Made by a program: the position numbers and the translations under genes
The notes under the pieces: generated by a model
The model's database searches: none
Seen by the model: only the letters and a program-made list of their open reading frames with translations
Told to the model about the DNA's origin: nothing
In this document: positions 52,963 through 62,450 of the stretch, one piece after another
Layout of the letters: each line of letters begins with the position of its first letter
Numbering within the stretch: the stretch's first letter is position 1
Assembly: GCA_023255415.1 (NCBI GenBank)
Contig: JALRIN010000002.1
Location: 1 to 64,000, forward strand
Source: Cypionkella sp.
GTDB lineage: Bacteria; Pseudomonadota; Alphaproteobacteria; Rhodobacterales; Rhodobacteraceae
Length of the DNA: 64,000 nt
Direction of reading: 5' to 3'

Positions 52963-53822
52963 AACCGACATTGCGCGCCGCACTTTGGATGCTGGGATCG
53001 GTTGGCGCCTTCTCAACCATGGCGGTGGCGGGCAAAGAGGTCAGCGCGGTTCATGACAGCTTTGAGATCATGACCCTGCGCTCGGCTGTCGGTCTGCCTT
53101 TGGTCTTGGCGATCGCGCGCGCCACTGGGCAGATGGATCAGATCAAAGTGCAGCGCTTGGGCGGGCATCTATTGCGCAATGTCATGCATTTTGCCGGACA
53201 AAACCTGTGGTTTTTTGCGCTGACGCTGATTCCGTTGGCGCAGCTGTTCGCGATTGAGTTTACCTCGCCGATCTGGGTGATTTTATTGTCGCCGCTGATC
53301 TTGGGCGAAAAGCTGACAGCGCCGCGGCTGATTTCAGCGCTTTTGGGCTTTATAGGCATTTTGATCGTGACCCGCCCGGATATGGCCAATTTGAACATCG
53401 GGGTGCTGGCGGCGGCAGGGGCTGCGATTTGCTTTGCCGCCACCAATATCGCCACCAAACGGCTGACGCGTGGGCAATCCATCATCACCATCATGTTTTG
53501 GCTGACGTTGATGCAGTTTTGCTTTGGGATGATCGCCAGCTTTTACGATGGACAAGTGAGCTGGCCCACGCAAGCCACATTGCCCTGGCTGGTGCTGATC
53601 GGGTTTTGCGGCGTGGTCGCGCATTATTCGCTGACCTCGGCGCTAAGCCTTGCACCTGCGTCTTATGTGGTGCCGATTGATTTTCTGCGCTTGCCGCTGA
53701 TTGCGGCGGTGGGCGCGCTGGCCTATGCCGAACCGCTGGATCCCTTTGTCTTGGGAGGCGGCGTGGTGATCTTTTTGGGGATTTGGATCTCGGTGCGCGC
53801 CGAATTTGCCAAACGGCTGTGA
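52959..53822 (+). CDS. EamA/DMT family transporter
   Basis: 287 residues, ten predicted helices in two EamA repeats (about 5-140 and 150-285). Motifs TSPIWVILLSPLILGEKL in repeat one and the closing AYAEPLDPFVLGGGVVIFLGIW. Drug/metabolite transporter superfamily; the substrate is unknown. The ATG overlaps the MFS stop (ATGA), so the two transporters are co-translated, an uncommon pairing of two different exporter folds. Confidence 0.9.
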   Translation: MKPTLRAALWMLGSVGAFSTMAVAGKEVSAVHDSFEIMTLRSAVGLPLVLAIARATGQMDQIKVQRLGGHLLRNVMHFAGQNLWFFALTLIPLAQLFAIEFTSPIWVILLSPLILGEKLTAPRLISALLGFIGILIVTRPDMANLNIGVLAAAGAAICFAATNIATKRLTRGQSIITIMFWLTLMQFCFGMIASFYDGQVSWPTQATLPWLVLIGFCGVVAHYSLTSALSLAPASYVVPIDFLRLPLIAAVGALAYAEPLDPFVLGGGVVIFLGIWISVRAEFAKRL

Positions 53823-53971
53823 AATTCAAGCCCTAAACCCCAGTTACGTTGCGTTAGTGATTGACCGCACATTCGCGCAGCGATTAGCCTCGGATGCGGC
53901 GCTCTTTCGATATGTTTCGCAATAGAATGAAACGAAAAGAGAAAAGCTGATTTGGTTACGGGGAGTAAACC

Positions 53972-55099
53972 ATGAAACACATTACCACCGCGCTTGGCGC
54001 ATTGGCACTAACCACCTCGCTTGCGCAGGCAGGCGGCGTTGACCGGTCCGGTCAATCGATTGCCGCAATCTTCGAGAAGGGCAATTATGTCGAGCTGTCC
54101 TTTGGCCGGGTAAAACCCAAAGTCTCGGGCAGTCAGCAGATGACAGTTTCGCTTTCGTCGCAGACAGGCGCGCAATCTGGCGATATGGCATCGGATTATT
54201 CGCAGTTTGGCATGGCCGTAAAAACCATGGTGAACGATAAAGTCGATCTTGGTCTTATCGTAGATCATCCTTTTGGCGCGAATGTGGCTTATCCTTTGGT
54301 TGTGAATACCTCGGGAGCTTATTACGCGGCGCTCTCGACCGCGACGTTGAAAACCACAGCGGTGACCGGCATTGTGAAATACCGCGCTTCTGACAACCTC
54401 AGCGTCTATGGCGGTTTGCGCTACGAGACGATGAGCGCAGAAGCGAGCATTCCTTTTATTGCGGGTTATACCGCAAAATCGGATACATCTTCAGCAACCG
54501 GCTATCTGGTTGGTGTGGCCTATGAGAAACCCGAAATCGCGCTGCGGGTGGCTTTGACCTATAACTCGAAAATCAAACACAACTTTACGGTTGATGAAAC
54601 CTTGTCGTCGCCTGCGGCCTTGACGGCGGCAACCACGGTAAATTCGCCGCAAAGCGTAAACCTGGAAATGCAATCGGGCGTTGCCAAAGATACTTTGGCC
54701 TTTGCCTCTGTGCGTTGGGTGAACTGGTCGGCCTTTAACATCTCGCCAAACCTTTACAAGGTTGCGACATCGGGCAAGTCCCTGGTGTCTTATGATGACG
54801 ACACCATCACCTATACTTTGGGCGTTGGGCGCAAATTTAGCGACAATTGGTCGGCATCGATTGCGCTTGGCTATGAAAAATCCAACGGCGGCTATGCGTC
54901 GAACCTGGGGCCGACCGATGGCAGAACCAGCGTGACGGTAGGTGCCGCCTATACGATGGACAAGGTCAAGATTTCGGGCGGTGTGTCCTATATCCAGATT
55001 GGCGATGCGCAGACGACGCTGACGGGTACCACGGCTGCAGGCAGCTTCACCTCGAACCGTGCAGTTGGTGCGGGCATGAAGATCGCCTATTCCTTCTGA
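53972..55099 (+). CDS. FadL-type outer membrane transport protein
   Basis: 375 residues. Signal peptide to about A20 (SLAQA-GG). The mature start GGVDRSGQSIAAIFEKGNYVELSFG is the FadL N-terminal plug segment; the remainder alternates beta strands and ends with aromatic F, as outer membrane barrels do. FadL proteins take up long-chain fatty acids or other hydrophobic compounds. RBS GGGGAG. Its codons look somewhat more AT-rich than the neighbours', not enough to argue transfer. Confidence 0.9.
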   Translation: MKHITTALGALALTTSLAQAGGVDRSGQSIAAIFEKGNYVELSFGRVKPKVSGSQQMTVSLSSQTGAQSGDMASDYSQFGMAVKTMVNDKVDLGLIVDHPFGANVAYPLVVNTSGAYYAALSTATLKTTAVTGIVKYRASDNLSVYGGLRYETMSAEASIPFIAGYTAKSDTSSATGYLVGVAYEKPEIALRVALTYNSKIKHNFTVDETLSSPAALTAATTVNSPQSVNLEMQSGVAKDTLAFASVRWVNWSAFNISPNLYKVATSGKSLVSYDDDTITYTLGVGRKFSDNWSASIALGYEKSNGGYASNLGPTDGRTSVTVGAAYTMDKVKISGGVSYIQIGDAQTTLTGTTAAGSFTSNRAVGAGMKIAYSF

Positions 55100-55117
55100 T
55101 CGGCTGAAAAATCAAGG

Positions 55118-55147
55118 ATGGCCCCGCCTTTGCTGCGGGGCCATTTT
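55118..55147 (+). terminator. Terminator after the FadL-type gene
   Basis: Stem ATGGCCCCGC (55118-55127)/GCGGGGCCAT (55135-55144), 7-nt loop, then TTT. Confidence 0.75.
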
Positions 55148-55224
55148 CATTTCTGCTTTCGTCTTGAGCCATGGCGCGTTAACACTGCGCCGACCATAGG
55201 CCTGCGAAATGGGGAAGCCCTGCG

Positions 55225-56088
55225 ATGATATATGCCACCGCCAAAGACTATCTTGCGGCTCCACAGAAACGGGTGATGCTGTTTGGCATGTCGGGCCTTG
55301 GCAAAACCTATCTCTCCAACATGCTGCGCGATGCGGGGGGCTGGTTTCACTACTCGGTCGATTACCGGATTGGCACCCGCTATATGAATGAATTCATTGC
55401 AGATAATTTCAAGCGCGAGGCGATGAAAGTGCCTTTGCTGCGTGAATTGCTGCTGTCGGATTCGGTCTACATCGCTTCGAATATCACCTTTGACAATCTG
55501 GCCCCGCTCTCGACATATCTCGGCAAGCCCGGCGATCTTGCGCGCGGTGGCGTGGCCTTTGCCGAATATCAACGCCGCCAAGCCCAGCACGCGCAGGCCG
55601 AAGTTTCGGCCATGCTTGACACCCCGCGCTTTATCGACCGCGCCGAGACGATCTATGGCTATCAGCATTTCATCTGTGACACCTCTGGCTCGATCTGCGA
55701 GGTGGTCTCGCCCGAACTGTCAGATGATCCAGTGATGACGGCACTGTCGCAAAACCTGCTGCTGGTGTGGATCAAGGGTTCGGATGCGCATAAGGCGGAA
55801 CTGGCGCGCCGCTTTGATCGTGCGCCCAAGCCTATGTATTACAACCCCGATTTTCTGCGCGATCTTTGGACCGAATTCACTGCCACAACACCAGCCGATC
55901 AAGTTGATCCCGATGCCTTCTTGCGCTTTGGCTATGCGCGGCTTTTAGATCATCGCCAGCCGCGCTACGCGGCGATGGCGCGCTGGGGGGTGACGGTCAC
56001 TGCCGAAGAGGTGGCCGCCGTGCGCAACCCGGCTGATTTCGACAATTTGATAGGCCTTGCAATTGATCGCGGCCCCGAGCCGTTCTAA
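55225..56088 (+). CDS. P-loop ATPase of unknown function
   Basis: 287 residues. Walker A GMSGLGKT (21-28) close to the N-terminus, then RDAGGWFHYSVDYRIGTRYMNE. No standard family motif recognised after that; a possible Walker B-like strand is LLLVWIKG (about 175-182). The shape (P-loop, nucleoside-kinase-like short protein) fits a small kinase or a regulatory ATPase. GGGGAAG precedes ATG 55225. It is separated from metA by 23 nt and presumably shares its transcript. Confidence 0.75.
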   Translation: MIYATAKDYLAAPQKRVMLFGMSGLGKTYLSNMLRDAGGWFHYSVDYRIGTRYMNEFIADNFKREAMKVPLLRELLLSDSVYIASNITFDNLAPLSTYLGKPGDLARGGVAFAEYQRRQAQHAQAEVSAMLDTPRFIDRAETIYGYQHFICDTSGSICEVVSPELSDDPVMTALSQNLLLVWIKGSDAHKAELARRFDRAPKPMYYNPDFLRDLWTEFTATTPADQVDPDAFLRFGYARLLDHRQPRYAAMARWGVTVTAEEVAAVRNPADFDNLIGLAIDRGPEPF

Positions 56089-56111
56089 GTGCTGCTGTTA
56101 AGGAGACTTTG

Positions 56112-57029
56112 ATGCCGATTACCCTGCCCACCACCCTGCCCGCCTTTGACGTTTTGCGCAACGAAGGTGTGATGGTGATGTCGCCCGAGCGCGCAAGCGC
56201 GCAGGAAATCCGGCCGTTGCGCATTGGTCTGTTGAACCTGATGCCGAAAAAGATTCAGACCGAGAACCAATTCGCACGGCTGATCGGCGCGACGCCCTTG
56301 CAGATTGATTTTCAGCTGATCCGCATGTCCGAACACCAAACCCGCAACACCGCAGCCGAGCATATGGAGGCGTTTTACCGCCCCTTTTCTGAGGTCAAAC
56401 ACGAGAAATTTGACGGGCTGATCATCACCGGCGCGCCGATCGAACATCTGCCCTTCGATCAGGTCACCTATTGGGACGAGCTGCGCGAGGTGATGGATTG
56501 GACGCAAAGCCACGTGTTTTCGACCTTTGGCGTCTGCTGGGGCGGCATGGCGATGATCAACCATTTCCATGGCGTGCAGAAACATATGCTGGACCACAAA
56601 GCTTTTGGCTGCTTTCGTCACCGCAATCTGACGCCAACCTCGCCCTATTTGCGCGGCTTTTCCGATGATTTCGTTATTCCCGTCAGCCGATGGACGGAAA
56701 TGCGCCAGTCCGAGATTGACGCCGCACCCGGCCTGCAAACGCTGCTGGGCAGTGATGAGGTTGGCCCCTGTCTTGTCGAAGATGCCGCCCACCGCGCACT
56801 TTATATCTTTAACCACTTCGAATATGACAGCGACACGCTGAAACAGGAATACGACCGCGATGTTGCCGCGGGCACCCCGATCCATGTGCCGGCCAATTAT
56901 TACCCCGACAACAACCCCGCGAATCCGCCAATGAACCGTTGGCGCAGCCATGCGCATCTGCTTTATGGCAATTGGATCAACGAGATCTACCAGGGCACTC
57001 CCTATGACCCTGCCGAAATTGGCCGTTAG
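56112..57029 (+). CDS. metA: Homoserine O-acyltransferase (MetA), probably acetyl-CoA type
   Basis: 305 residues, first committed step of methionine synthesis. Catalytic cysteine C142 in STFGVCWGGMAM; NLMPKKIQTENQ and TPTSPYLRGFSDDF are typical MetA blocks. Position 111 is Glu (TGAPIE). In Bacillus cereus MetA Glu111 confers acetyl-CoA use, while Gly at this position goes with succinyl-CoA (E. coli), so this enzyme is probably an acetyltransferase. Start ATG 56112 with AGGAG; a TTG at 56109 is in frame. No SAM-II riboswitch is seen in the 23 nt upstream. Overlaps the hydrolase gene by 26 nt. Confidence 0.93.
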   Translation: MPITLPTTLPAFDVLRNEGVMVMSPERASAQEIRPLRIGLLNLMPKKIQTENQFARLIGATPLQIDFQLIRMSEHQTRNTAAEHMEAFYRPFSEVKHEKFDGLIITGAPIEHLPFDQVTYWDELREVMDWTQSHVFSTFGVCWGGMAMINHFHGVQKHMLDHKAFGCFRHRNLTPTSPYLRGFSDDFVIPVSRWTEMRQSEIDAAPGLQTLLGSDEVGPCLVEDAAHRALYIFNHFEYDSDTLKQEYDRDVAAGTPIHVPANYYPDNNPANPPMNRWRSHAHLLYGNWINEIYQGTPYDPAEIGR

Positions 57030-57963
57030 TGCGGCGCTGATTTTTCTGACCTTGGCCGCCTGCTGCTTGGCTGTTGCGGCCAGGATCACAGCACGGCAAA
57101 GCGCACTTGAGGCCAAATTTCCGCCGCAGGGCCAGGTCTTGATGGTAAACGGCATGCGGGTGCATGCTATCGTGCAAGGGGTGGGGCCTGATCTGGTACT
57201 GCTCCACGGCGCCTCTGGCAATGCTTTGGATATGATTGCGGCGCTTGGGCCTGATCTGGCGCAAAGCCACCGCGTGATTGCCTTTGATCGCCCCGGTCTT
57301 GGCTATTCTGATCCGCTGGCAGACCAAAGCTTGAAAGCGCAGGCGCTGCATCTGGCCGAAGCCGCACGGCAGTTGCAGGTTAAGGCGCCGTTGGTTGTGG
57401 GGCAAAGCTATGGCGGCTCGGTTGCACTGGCTTGGGCGCTTGATGCGCAGCCGCGACCGCGCGGGCTGGTGCTGATCTCGGCCCCGTCGATGCCTTGGCC
57501 GGGCAAGCTTGATCTAAGCTACCGCGCGGCCGACACTTGGGCGGGGCGGAGTTTGCTATTGCCGCTAGCAGCCGCGCTTTTGCCGCAAAGCTATATCACG
57601 GCGGCGGTGAAAACCGTCTTTGCCCCCGATCCCCCGCCGCCTGCCTATGCCAAAACCATCAGCGCCGCGCTGATCCTGCGGCTGCCCAGCCTGCGCGCGA
57701 ATATGGCGCAGGTGAACGCTTTGCGCGCGCAATTAGTGGCGATGCAGCCGCTCTACGCGCAACTGAGCCTGCCGATAGACCTGCTGCACGGCACGGCTGA
57801 CACGATTGTGCCCATCGCGGTGCACTCGATCCCCTTTGCGCAGCAGGTGGCCTCTGCCCAGCTGCAGGTGATCGACGGGGCTGGCCATATGCCGCATTAC
57901 AGCCACCGCCGCGAAGTTTTGGCCGCAATCGCCCGCGCCGAAGCCCGCGCTGCATTGCACTAG
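57004..57963 (+). CDS. Alpha/beta hydrolase, membrane-anchored or exported
   Basis: 319 residues. N-terminal hydrophobic helix (8-27) ending near a cysteine pair (C20/C21), so a signal or anchor. Oxyanion segment LLHGASGNALD, nucleophile S135 in GQSYGGS, acid in GTADTIVP and histidine in GAGHMPHY (about 298). Substrate unknown. ATG 57004 lies within the last 26 nt of metA, a strong sign of translational coupling. Confidence 0.87.
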   Translation: MTLPKLAVSAALIFLTLAACCLAVAARITARQSALEAKFPPQGQVLMVNGMRVHAIVQGVGPDLVLLHGASGNALDMIAALGPDLAQSHRVIAFDRPGLGYSDPLADQSLKAQALHLAEAARQLQVKAPLVVGQSYGGSVALAWALDAQPRPRGLVLISAPSMPWPGKLDLSYRAADTWAGRSLLLPLAAALLPQSYITAAVKTVFAPDPPPPAYAKTISAALILRLPSLRANMAQVNALRAQLVAMQPLYAQLSLPIDLLHGTADTIVPIAVHSIPFAQQVASAQLQVIDGAGHMPHYSHRREVLAAIARAEARAALH

Positions 57964-58002
57964 CCGCTGCATCGGCCATATTGGGGAAAACAGGGGGAAA
58001 CC

Positions 58003-58875
58003 ATGGATTTACCATTTGACGGTGCCATTAGCACATTTCTCAATGAACAAGCGCCCAAATATGTGCGCGAGGCGATCTTAACGTCGGATAAGAACGACAT
58101 CCTGTGGAAAGACTACCCCTACCGGCAAGAAATCAAATCCAAGGATTACGCTGCCCAGATGGAGGGCTTGCAGATTCAACTGGTGCGGATGCAAGAGGAT
58201 GTGAAGGCCAGCGGCAAACGGCTGGTGGTGCTGTTTGAAGGCCGCGATGCTGCAGGCAAAGGAGGCAGCATTGCGGTAGTGCGGGAAAACCTGAACCCGC
58301 GCGTGTGTCGCGTGGTGGCATTGCCCGCGCCCAATGACCGGGACCGCACGCAGTGGTATTTCCAGCGCTATGTCGACTGGCTGCCGGCCAAGGGCGAAAT
58401 GGCGCTGTTCGACCGGTCTTGGTACAATCGCGGGGTGGTCGAGCATGTTTTTCGCTTTTGTACCCCCGAGCAGCGCAAGCATTTCTTTCGGCAACTGCCG
58501 GATTTTGAGCATATGCTGGTCGAGGAAGGCATTGTCTTGGTTAAAATCTGGCTTGAGGTTGGTCAGGCCGAACAATTGCAGCGGTTTCTTGACCGCGAGA
58601 AAGATCCGCTGAAACAGTGGAAGCTGTCGCCCATCGACATCATCGGGCTGTCAAAATGGGATGATTACAGCCAGGCCATCGAGGAAACTCTGGATAAAAG
58701 CGATTTCAAATATGCGCCTTGGACGGTGATTTTATCCGATGACAAAAAGCGCGCGCGGATTGCGGTGGTGCAATCCATTTTGGCGGCGGTTGATTATGTC
58801 GGCAAGGATGCCAAGATCGTCGGCACGCCGGATCCGAAAATCTGCTGCGGTGTGAAACTGCGGCCGCAAGCGTGA
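58003..58875 (+). CDS. ppk2: Polyphosphate kinase 2
   Basis: 290 residues, one-domain PPK2. Uses polyphosphate to phosphorylate ADP/GDP (class I) or the reverse. Walker A G80-R-D-A-A-G-K-G (80-87), lid DRSWYNRGVVEHV (137-149) and the KDPLKQWKLSPID block. The nucleotide preference cannot be told from these. GGGGG precedes ATG 58003. The stop overlaps the TetR gene by 4 nt. Confidence 0.93.
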   Translation: MDLPFDGAISTFLNEQAPKYVREAILTSDKNDILWKDYPYRQEIKSKDYAAQMEGLQIQLVRMQEDVKASGKRLVVLFEGRDAAGKGGSIAVVRENLNPRVCRVVALPAPNDRDRTQWYFQRYVDWLPAKGEMALFDRSWYNRGVVEHVFRFCTPEQRKHFFRQLPDFEHMLVEEGIVLVKIWLEVGQAEQLQRFLDREKDPLKQWKLSPIDIIGLSKWDDYSQAIEETLDKSDFKYAPWTVILSDDKKRARIAVVQSILAAVDYVGKDAKIVGTPDPKICCGVKLRPQA

Positions 58876-59486
58876 AGCGAGGCTATCATCACGGCAACTT
58901 GCGCCAAGCCCTTGTAGAGGCAGCACTTTTGCTGATTGCCGATCAGGGCCCGACCGGCTTTACCCTGTCAGAGGCCGCAAAAGCCGCCGATGTCACCCCC
59001 GCTGCTGTTTACCGCCATTTTGCTGGCCGGGATGAGTTGATGGCCGAGGTTGCGCGCCAAGGTTATGATATTTTTGGCGCCCTGATGGAGTTTGCCTATA
59101 ATGACGGCAAGCCGTCGGCGCTCGCGGCTTTTGAGGCGACCGGGCGGGCCTATCTGGCGTTTGCGCGCAAATATCCCGGGCATTATATGGCGATGTTTGA
59201 ATCTGGGCTAAACCTGCAAGCGCATCCCGATCTGGCCTTGGTGGCGCATAAGGCGCGCCGCGTTCTGGAACAAGCGTCCGATAGCCTGTCGCTGCACCTG
59301 CCTGCGGGCAAACGCCCGCCCGCGACGATGTTTTCAGCGCATATCTGGGCGATGAGCCACGGCGTGGTCGAGCTGTTTATGCGCGGCGCCCCGGGTGCCA
59401 AAAGCCCCTTCCCGCCCGAAGACCTGCTCGAGGCTGGCATCGGCATCTATCTGCGCGGTCTGGGATTATTGCCGCCCGATGATTAA
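58872..59486 (+). CDS. TetR-family transcriptional regulator
   Basis: 204 residues: N-terminal HTH about 5-52 (GNLRQALVEAALLLIADQGPTGFTLSEAAKAADVTPAAVYRHFAGRDELM) and a C-terminal ligand/dimer domain of the WHG type. Starts with GTG 58872, which overlaps the ppk2 stop. Likely a local repressor of the metA-hydrolase-ppk2 region or of a distant gene; no operator could be picked out. Convergent with the ABC ATPase (4-nt overlap). Confidence 0.88.
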   Translation: MKRGYHHGNLRQALVEAALLLIADQGPTGFTLSEAAKAADVTPAAVYRHFAGRDELMAEVARQGYDIFGALMEFAYNDGKPSALAAFEATGRAYLAFARKYPGHYMAMFESGLNLQAHPDLALVAHKARRVLEQASDSLSLHLPAGKRPPATMFSAHIWAMSHGVVELFMRGAPGAKSPFPPEDLLEAGIGIYLRGLGLLPPDD

Positions 59487-60577
59487 CGGAATAGCACCAA
59501 AGCCCCCGCCGACCAAGCCACCCGCGCGCGCGCGCCGATGTCCAACACCGGACGGCCAAAGACATTGCGCATCGACAGCCGGATTACCGCCGCGCTGCCG
59601 TCAAGTTTAATGTCGTAATAGGTCATGTCGCCGTAATAGACCACCTCTTCGACCACGGCCATGCTTTCGCGGTCCGTGGCGGTTTGGCCATCAAATAGGA
59701 TAGTCAAGGTTTCGGGGCGAAAGCCAACCGAAGCGCCACTGCTATTGGCGCCCGATACCTGTTCCGCGCTCAGGCTCAGCTTGCCAAAGCCTTCAGCCTC
59801 GACCTCGACCATGCCACCTGATTCTGACAGGATCTTGGCGGGCAGGAAGTTCATTGTGCCAATAAAATCAGCAACTTTGCGCGAATTTGGACGTCTGTAC
59901 AAGGTTTCAGGATCGGCCAGCTGCGCCACTTCGCCGTCAAACATCACCGCAATGCGGTCCGACATCACCAAAGCCTCTTCCTGGTCATGCGTCACCAGAA
60001 TAAAGGTGATGCCGACCTGCCGTTGCAGCTTGATCAGTTCCATCTGCATCTGTTCGCGCATCTTCTTGTCCAGCGCTGACAAGGGTTCGTCCAGCAGCAA
60101 AACCTTTGGCTTTAGGATCAGCGCGCGCGCCAAGGCGACGCGTTGGCGCTGGCCGCCCGAAAGCGCATGCGCCGCGCGGTCGCCGTAGCCTTTCAGCCCC
60201 ACCATCTCTAGCGCCTCGGCCACGGCCTGCGCCTTTTCAGCCTTGCTGCGCGGGTCTTTGCGCAGACCAAAGCCGACATTCTGCGCCACGGTCAGATGCG
60301 GGAAAATCGCGTAGGACTGAAACACCATATTGGTCGGGCGCACATTGGCGGGCACGCCTTCCATATCCTTGCCATCAATCATCACCACGCCCGAAGAGAT
60401 GCCCTCGAACCCCGCAATGGTGCGCAAAAGCGTGGTCTTGCCGCAGCCTGATGGCCCCAGCAGCGAGAAAAACTCGCCCGCGCGAATGGTGGCAGTGATG
60501 CCACGCAGCGCGTGATAATCCCCGTAATATTTATGAACGTCCTTAAACTCGATCATGGTGGATTTTTCAGACGTCAC
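59483..60577 (-). CDS. ABC transporter ATP-binding protein (PotA-like)
   Basis: 364 residues. Walker A LLGPSGCGKTTLL (41-48), signature LSGGQRQRVALARA, Walker B LLLDEPLSALD, and a C-terminal TOBE domain about 280-360. Import ATPase of the spermidine/putrescine/opine type (PotA). GTG 60577 has GGAGG 6 nt upstream and overlaps the stop of the permease gene; ATG 60556 is possible. The operon has two permeases but no substrate-binding protein in view. Confidence 0.9.
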   Translation of the reverse strand: MTSEKSTMIEFKDVHKYYGDYHALRGITATIRAGEFFSLLGPSGCGKTTLLRTIAGFEGISSGVVMIDGKDMEGVPANVRPTNMVFQSYAIFPHLTVAQNVGFGLRKDPRSKAEKAQAVAEALEMVGLKGYGDRAAHALSGGQRQRVALARALILKPKVLLLDEPLSALDKKMREQMQMELIKLQRQVGITFILVTHDQEEALVMSDRIAVMFDGEVAQLADPETLYRRPNSRKVADFIGTMNFLPAKILSESGGMVEVEAEGFGKLSLSAEQVSGANSSGASVGFRPETLTILFDGQTATDRESMAVVEEVVYYGDMTYYDIKLDGSAAVIRLSMRNVFGRPVLDIGARARVAWSAGALVLFR

Positions 60578-61380
60578 AGGAAGCCTCCAGTATCCTTACC
60601 GCCGGTTTTGGCAATGCCACGGCGGCGGAAATATTCAGCGGTTGCAAGAAGCGCGATCGACAAACATACAAGAATGGTGCCCAAGGCCATGATAACAGGG
60701 ATATTCTGCGGAAAGCGGAATTGCCCAAGGATATAGACCGGCAGGGTGTTTTCATTGCCAGCAAGAAAGAACGCGATGATGAATTCATCAAGACTAATGG
60801 TAAAGGTGATCAGCAGCGCCGAAATGATGCCCGGCATCACCAAGGGCAGGATGATCAGCCGAAAGGTTGAAGCCGCACTTTCGCCCAGATCATAAGAGGC
60901 CTCTTCCAAGGATTGGTCCAAGCTTTGAAAGGCCGAAGACAGAATGGCAATCGCAAAGGGCGTGCAGATCAGCACATGGCCCAAGATCACGGTAAAGATC
61001 GACAGGCTCACCCCCAGACCCAGCAGCACCGCCAAAAGTGCCACGGCGACGATGACCTCGGGCAGCACCAAGGGCAGCATGATCAGCCCCATAAGCGGCG
61101 CTTTGCCCGGAAAGCGGTAGCGGGTCGAGGCGCGGGCCGCAAAGATCCCCAGCATGGTCGCAATCACCGCCGAAGACACTGCGATGATCATCGAGTTTTT
61201 CAGCGCCTTATGCAGGGCAGGTTCGGTCCACAATTGGCCAAACCATTTGGTTGTAAAACCTTCCAGCGGAAAGGCCACGGTGGTTGCATTGTTAAAGGCA
61301 AACAGCGGCAAAAGGATGATCGGCGCATATAAAAACACCAGATAAACAATGGTATAGCTTTTGAACCAGCCGCCCTTCAT
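60574..61380 (-). CDS. ABC transporter permease (PotC-like)
   Basis: 268 residues, six membrane helices; EAA loop LDQSLEEASYDLGESAASTFR with the consensus G. Second permease of the spermidine/putrescine-type importer. Start and stop overlap the neighbours by 4 nt each (permease at 61377 and ATPase at 60577). Confidence 0.9.
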   Translation of the reverse strand: MKGGWFKSYTIVYLVFLYAPIILLPLFAFNNATTVAFPLEGFTTKWFGQLWTEPALHKALKNSMIIAVSSAVIATMLGIFAARASTRYRFPGKAPLMGLIMLPLVLPEVIVAVALLAVLLGLGVSLSIFTVILGHVLICTPFAIAILSSAFQSLDQSLEEASYDLGESAASTFRLIILPLVMPGIISALLITFTISLDEFIIAFFLAGNENTLPVYILGQFRFPQNIPVIMALGTILVCLSIALLATAEYFRRRGIAKTGGKDTGGFL

Positions 61381-62321
61381 CCCTTATTCCCCTTCAAGAA
61401 CCGTCTGTTCAGGAACAAAAACAGCATGCTGACGCCGACCACCATCGCCATAGAAGAGATCGCAATCGCAGCGCCGCGCGGATAGTTGTCCAGCTTTTTG
61501 AAACTGAGCTCAATCATATTGGCCACCATCTTACCCTCGGGCCCACCCACCAGAAGCGGCGTTACATAGTCGCCAATGGTGGGGATAAACACGATCAAAA
61601 CCGAGGAAATCACCCCCGGCATCGCCAAGGGCAGGGTGACGCGGAAAAACGTCATAAAGGGGCTTTCGCCTAGATCGCGCCCCGCTTCCAGGAACGATCG
61701 GTCGATTTTTTCCAAAGCCACGAAAATTGGCAGGATCGCAAAGGGCGCATAGGCATGGGCCAGCGTTATGATGACGGCATTTATGCTGTAGTTGATGCTG
61801 AGCGGTTCAGAGATCAGCCCCAACTCTAAAAGCCCAGTGTTGATCACGCCGTTATAGCCGATGATCACTTTCCACAGGAAAACCCGGATCAAATAAGAGG
61901 TCCAGAACGGAATGGTGATCAGGAACAGCCAGAGCGATTTTTTCGAGGCATCAACATAAAAGCTGACGAAATAGGCGACCGGAAAGGCCAAAACCACTGT
62001 CACCGCCGTTACCGTCAAAGACACATAAAGCGAGCGCAGCATCAAGGTGCGGGTCAAAGGATCAGACCAGGCGCCCAGATATTCCTGGGTCACCTGCAAA
62101 TTGCCATCGACCTCTTTGTAAGAGGCGCAGGGACCATAATAGTTGCACAGCTGAAACTGGTGGATGATGGTCAGATAGCCATCGGTCCAAAAGCTATAGA
62201 GGAAAATCATCGCCAAGGGGGCGGCCAAAAGTAAGATCGCATAGACGGCGGTCGGGCTGATCATTGCCAGCCCGTTTGCAGCCTCCGAGCCGCGAAACCG
62301 TTGTTTTCTGGTGGTTTGCAC
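61377..62321 (-). CDS. ABC transporter permease (PotB-like)
   Basis: 314 residues from GTG 62321 (VQTTRKQRFRGSEAANGLAMISPTAVYAILLL). Six helices; EAA loop IDRSFLEAGRDLGESPFMTFFRV. The frame is open back to 62426, but those 35 residues show no membrane character; GGGGGG upstream of GTG 62321 fits a ribosome binding site. First permease of the polyamine-type importer. Confidence 0.87.
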   Translation of the reverse strand: MQTTRKQRFRGSEAANGLAMISPTAVYAILLLAAPLAMIFLYSFWTDGYLTIIHQFQLCNYYGPCASYKEVDGNLQVTQEYLGAWSDPLTRTLMLRSLYVSLTVTAVTVVLAFPVAYFVSFYVDASKKSLWLFLITIPFWTSYLIRVFLWKVIIGYNGVINTGLLELGLISEPLSINYSINAVIITLAHAYAPFAILPIFVALEKIDRSFLEAGRDLGESPFMTFFRVTLPLAMPGVISSVLIVFIPTIGDYVTPLLVGGPEGKMVANMIELSFKKLDNYPRGAAIAISSMAMVVGVSMLFLFLNRRFLKGNKG

Positions 62322-62450
62322 CCTGATCCCCCCTATTGCGCCTTGTTCGGCGCAGGCTTGGCTTTTGATCAAACTAAGCCGATGCTTGACCAAGGCGCAA
62401 GCCTTAAACCAAGTTTTCGGCGTCACAAGACCAGGGGAGGCTTTGCCGGC

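Noticed and set aside
56089..56111. SAM-II or other riboswitch upstream of metA
   Set aside because: Only 23 nt separate the ATPase stop from metA, and the leader of the ATPase gene (55148-55224) shows no SAM-II-like elements.
56085..57221. 378-residue open frame antisense to metA and the hydrolase
   Set aside because: Covers two real genes; composition typical of a shadow frame.
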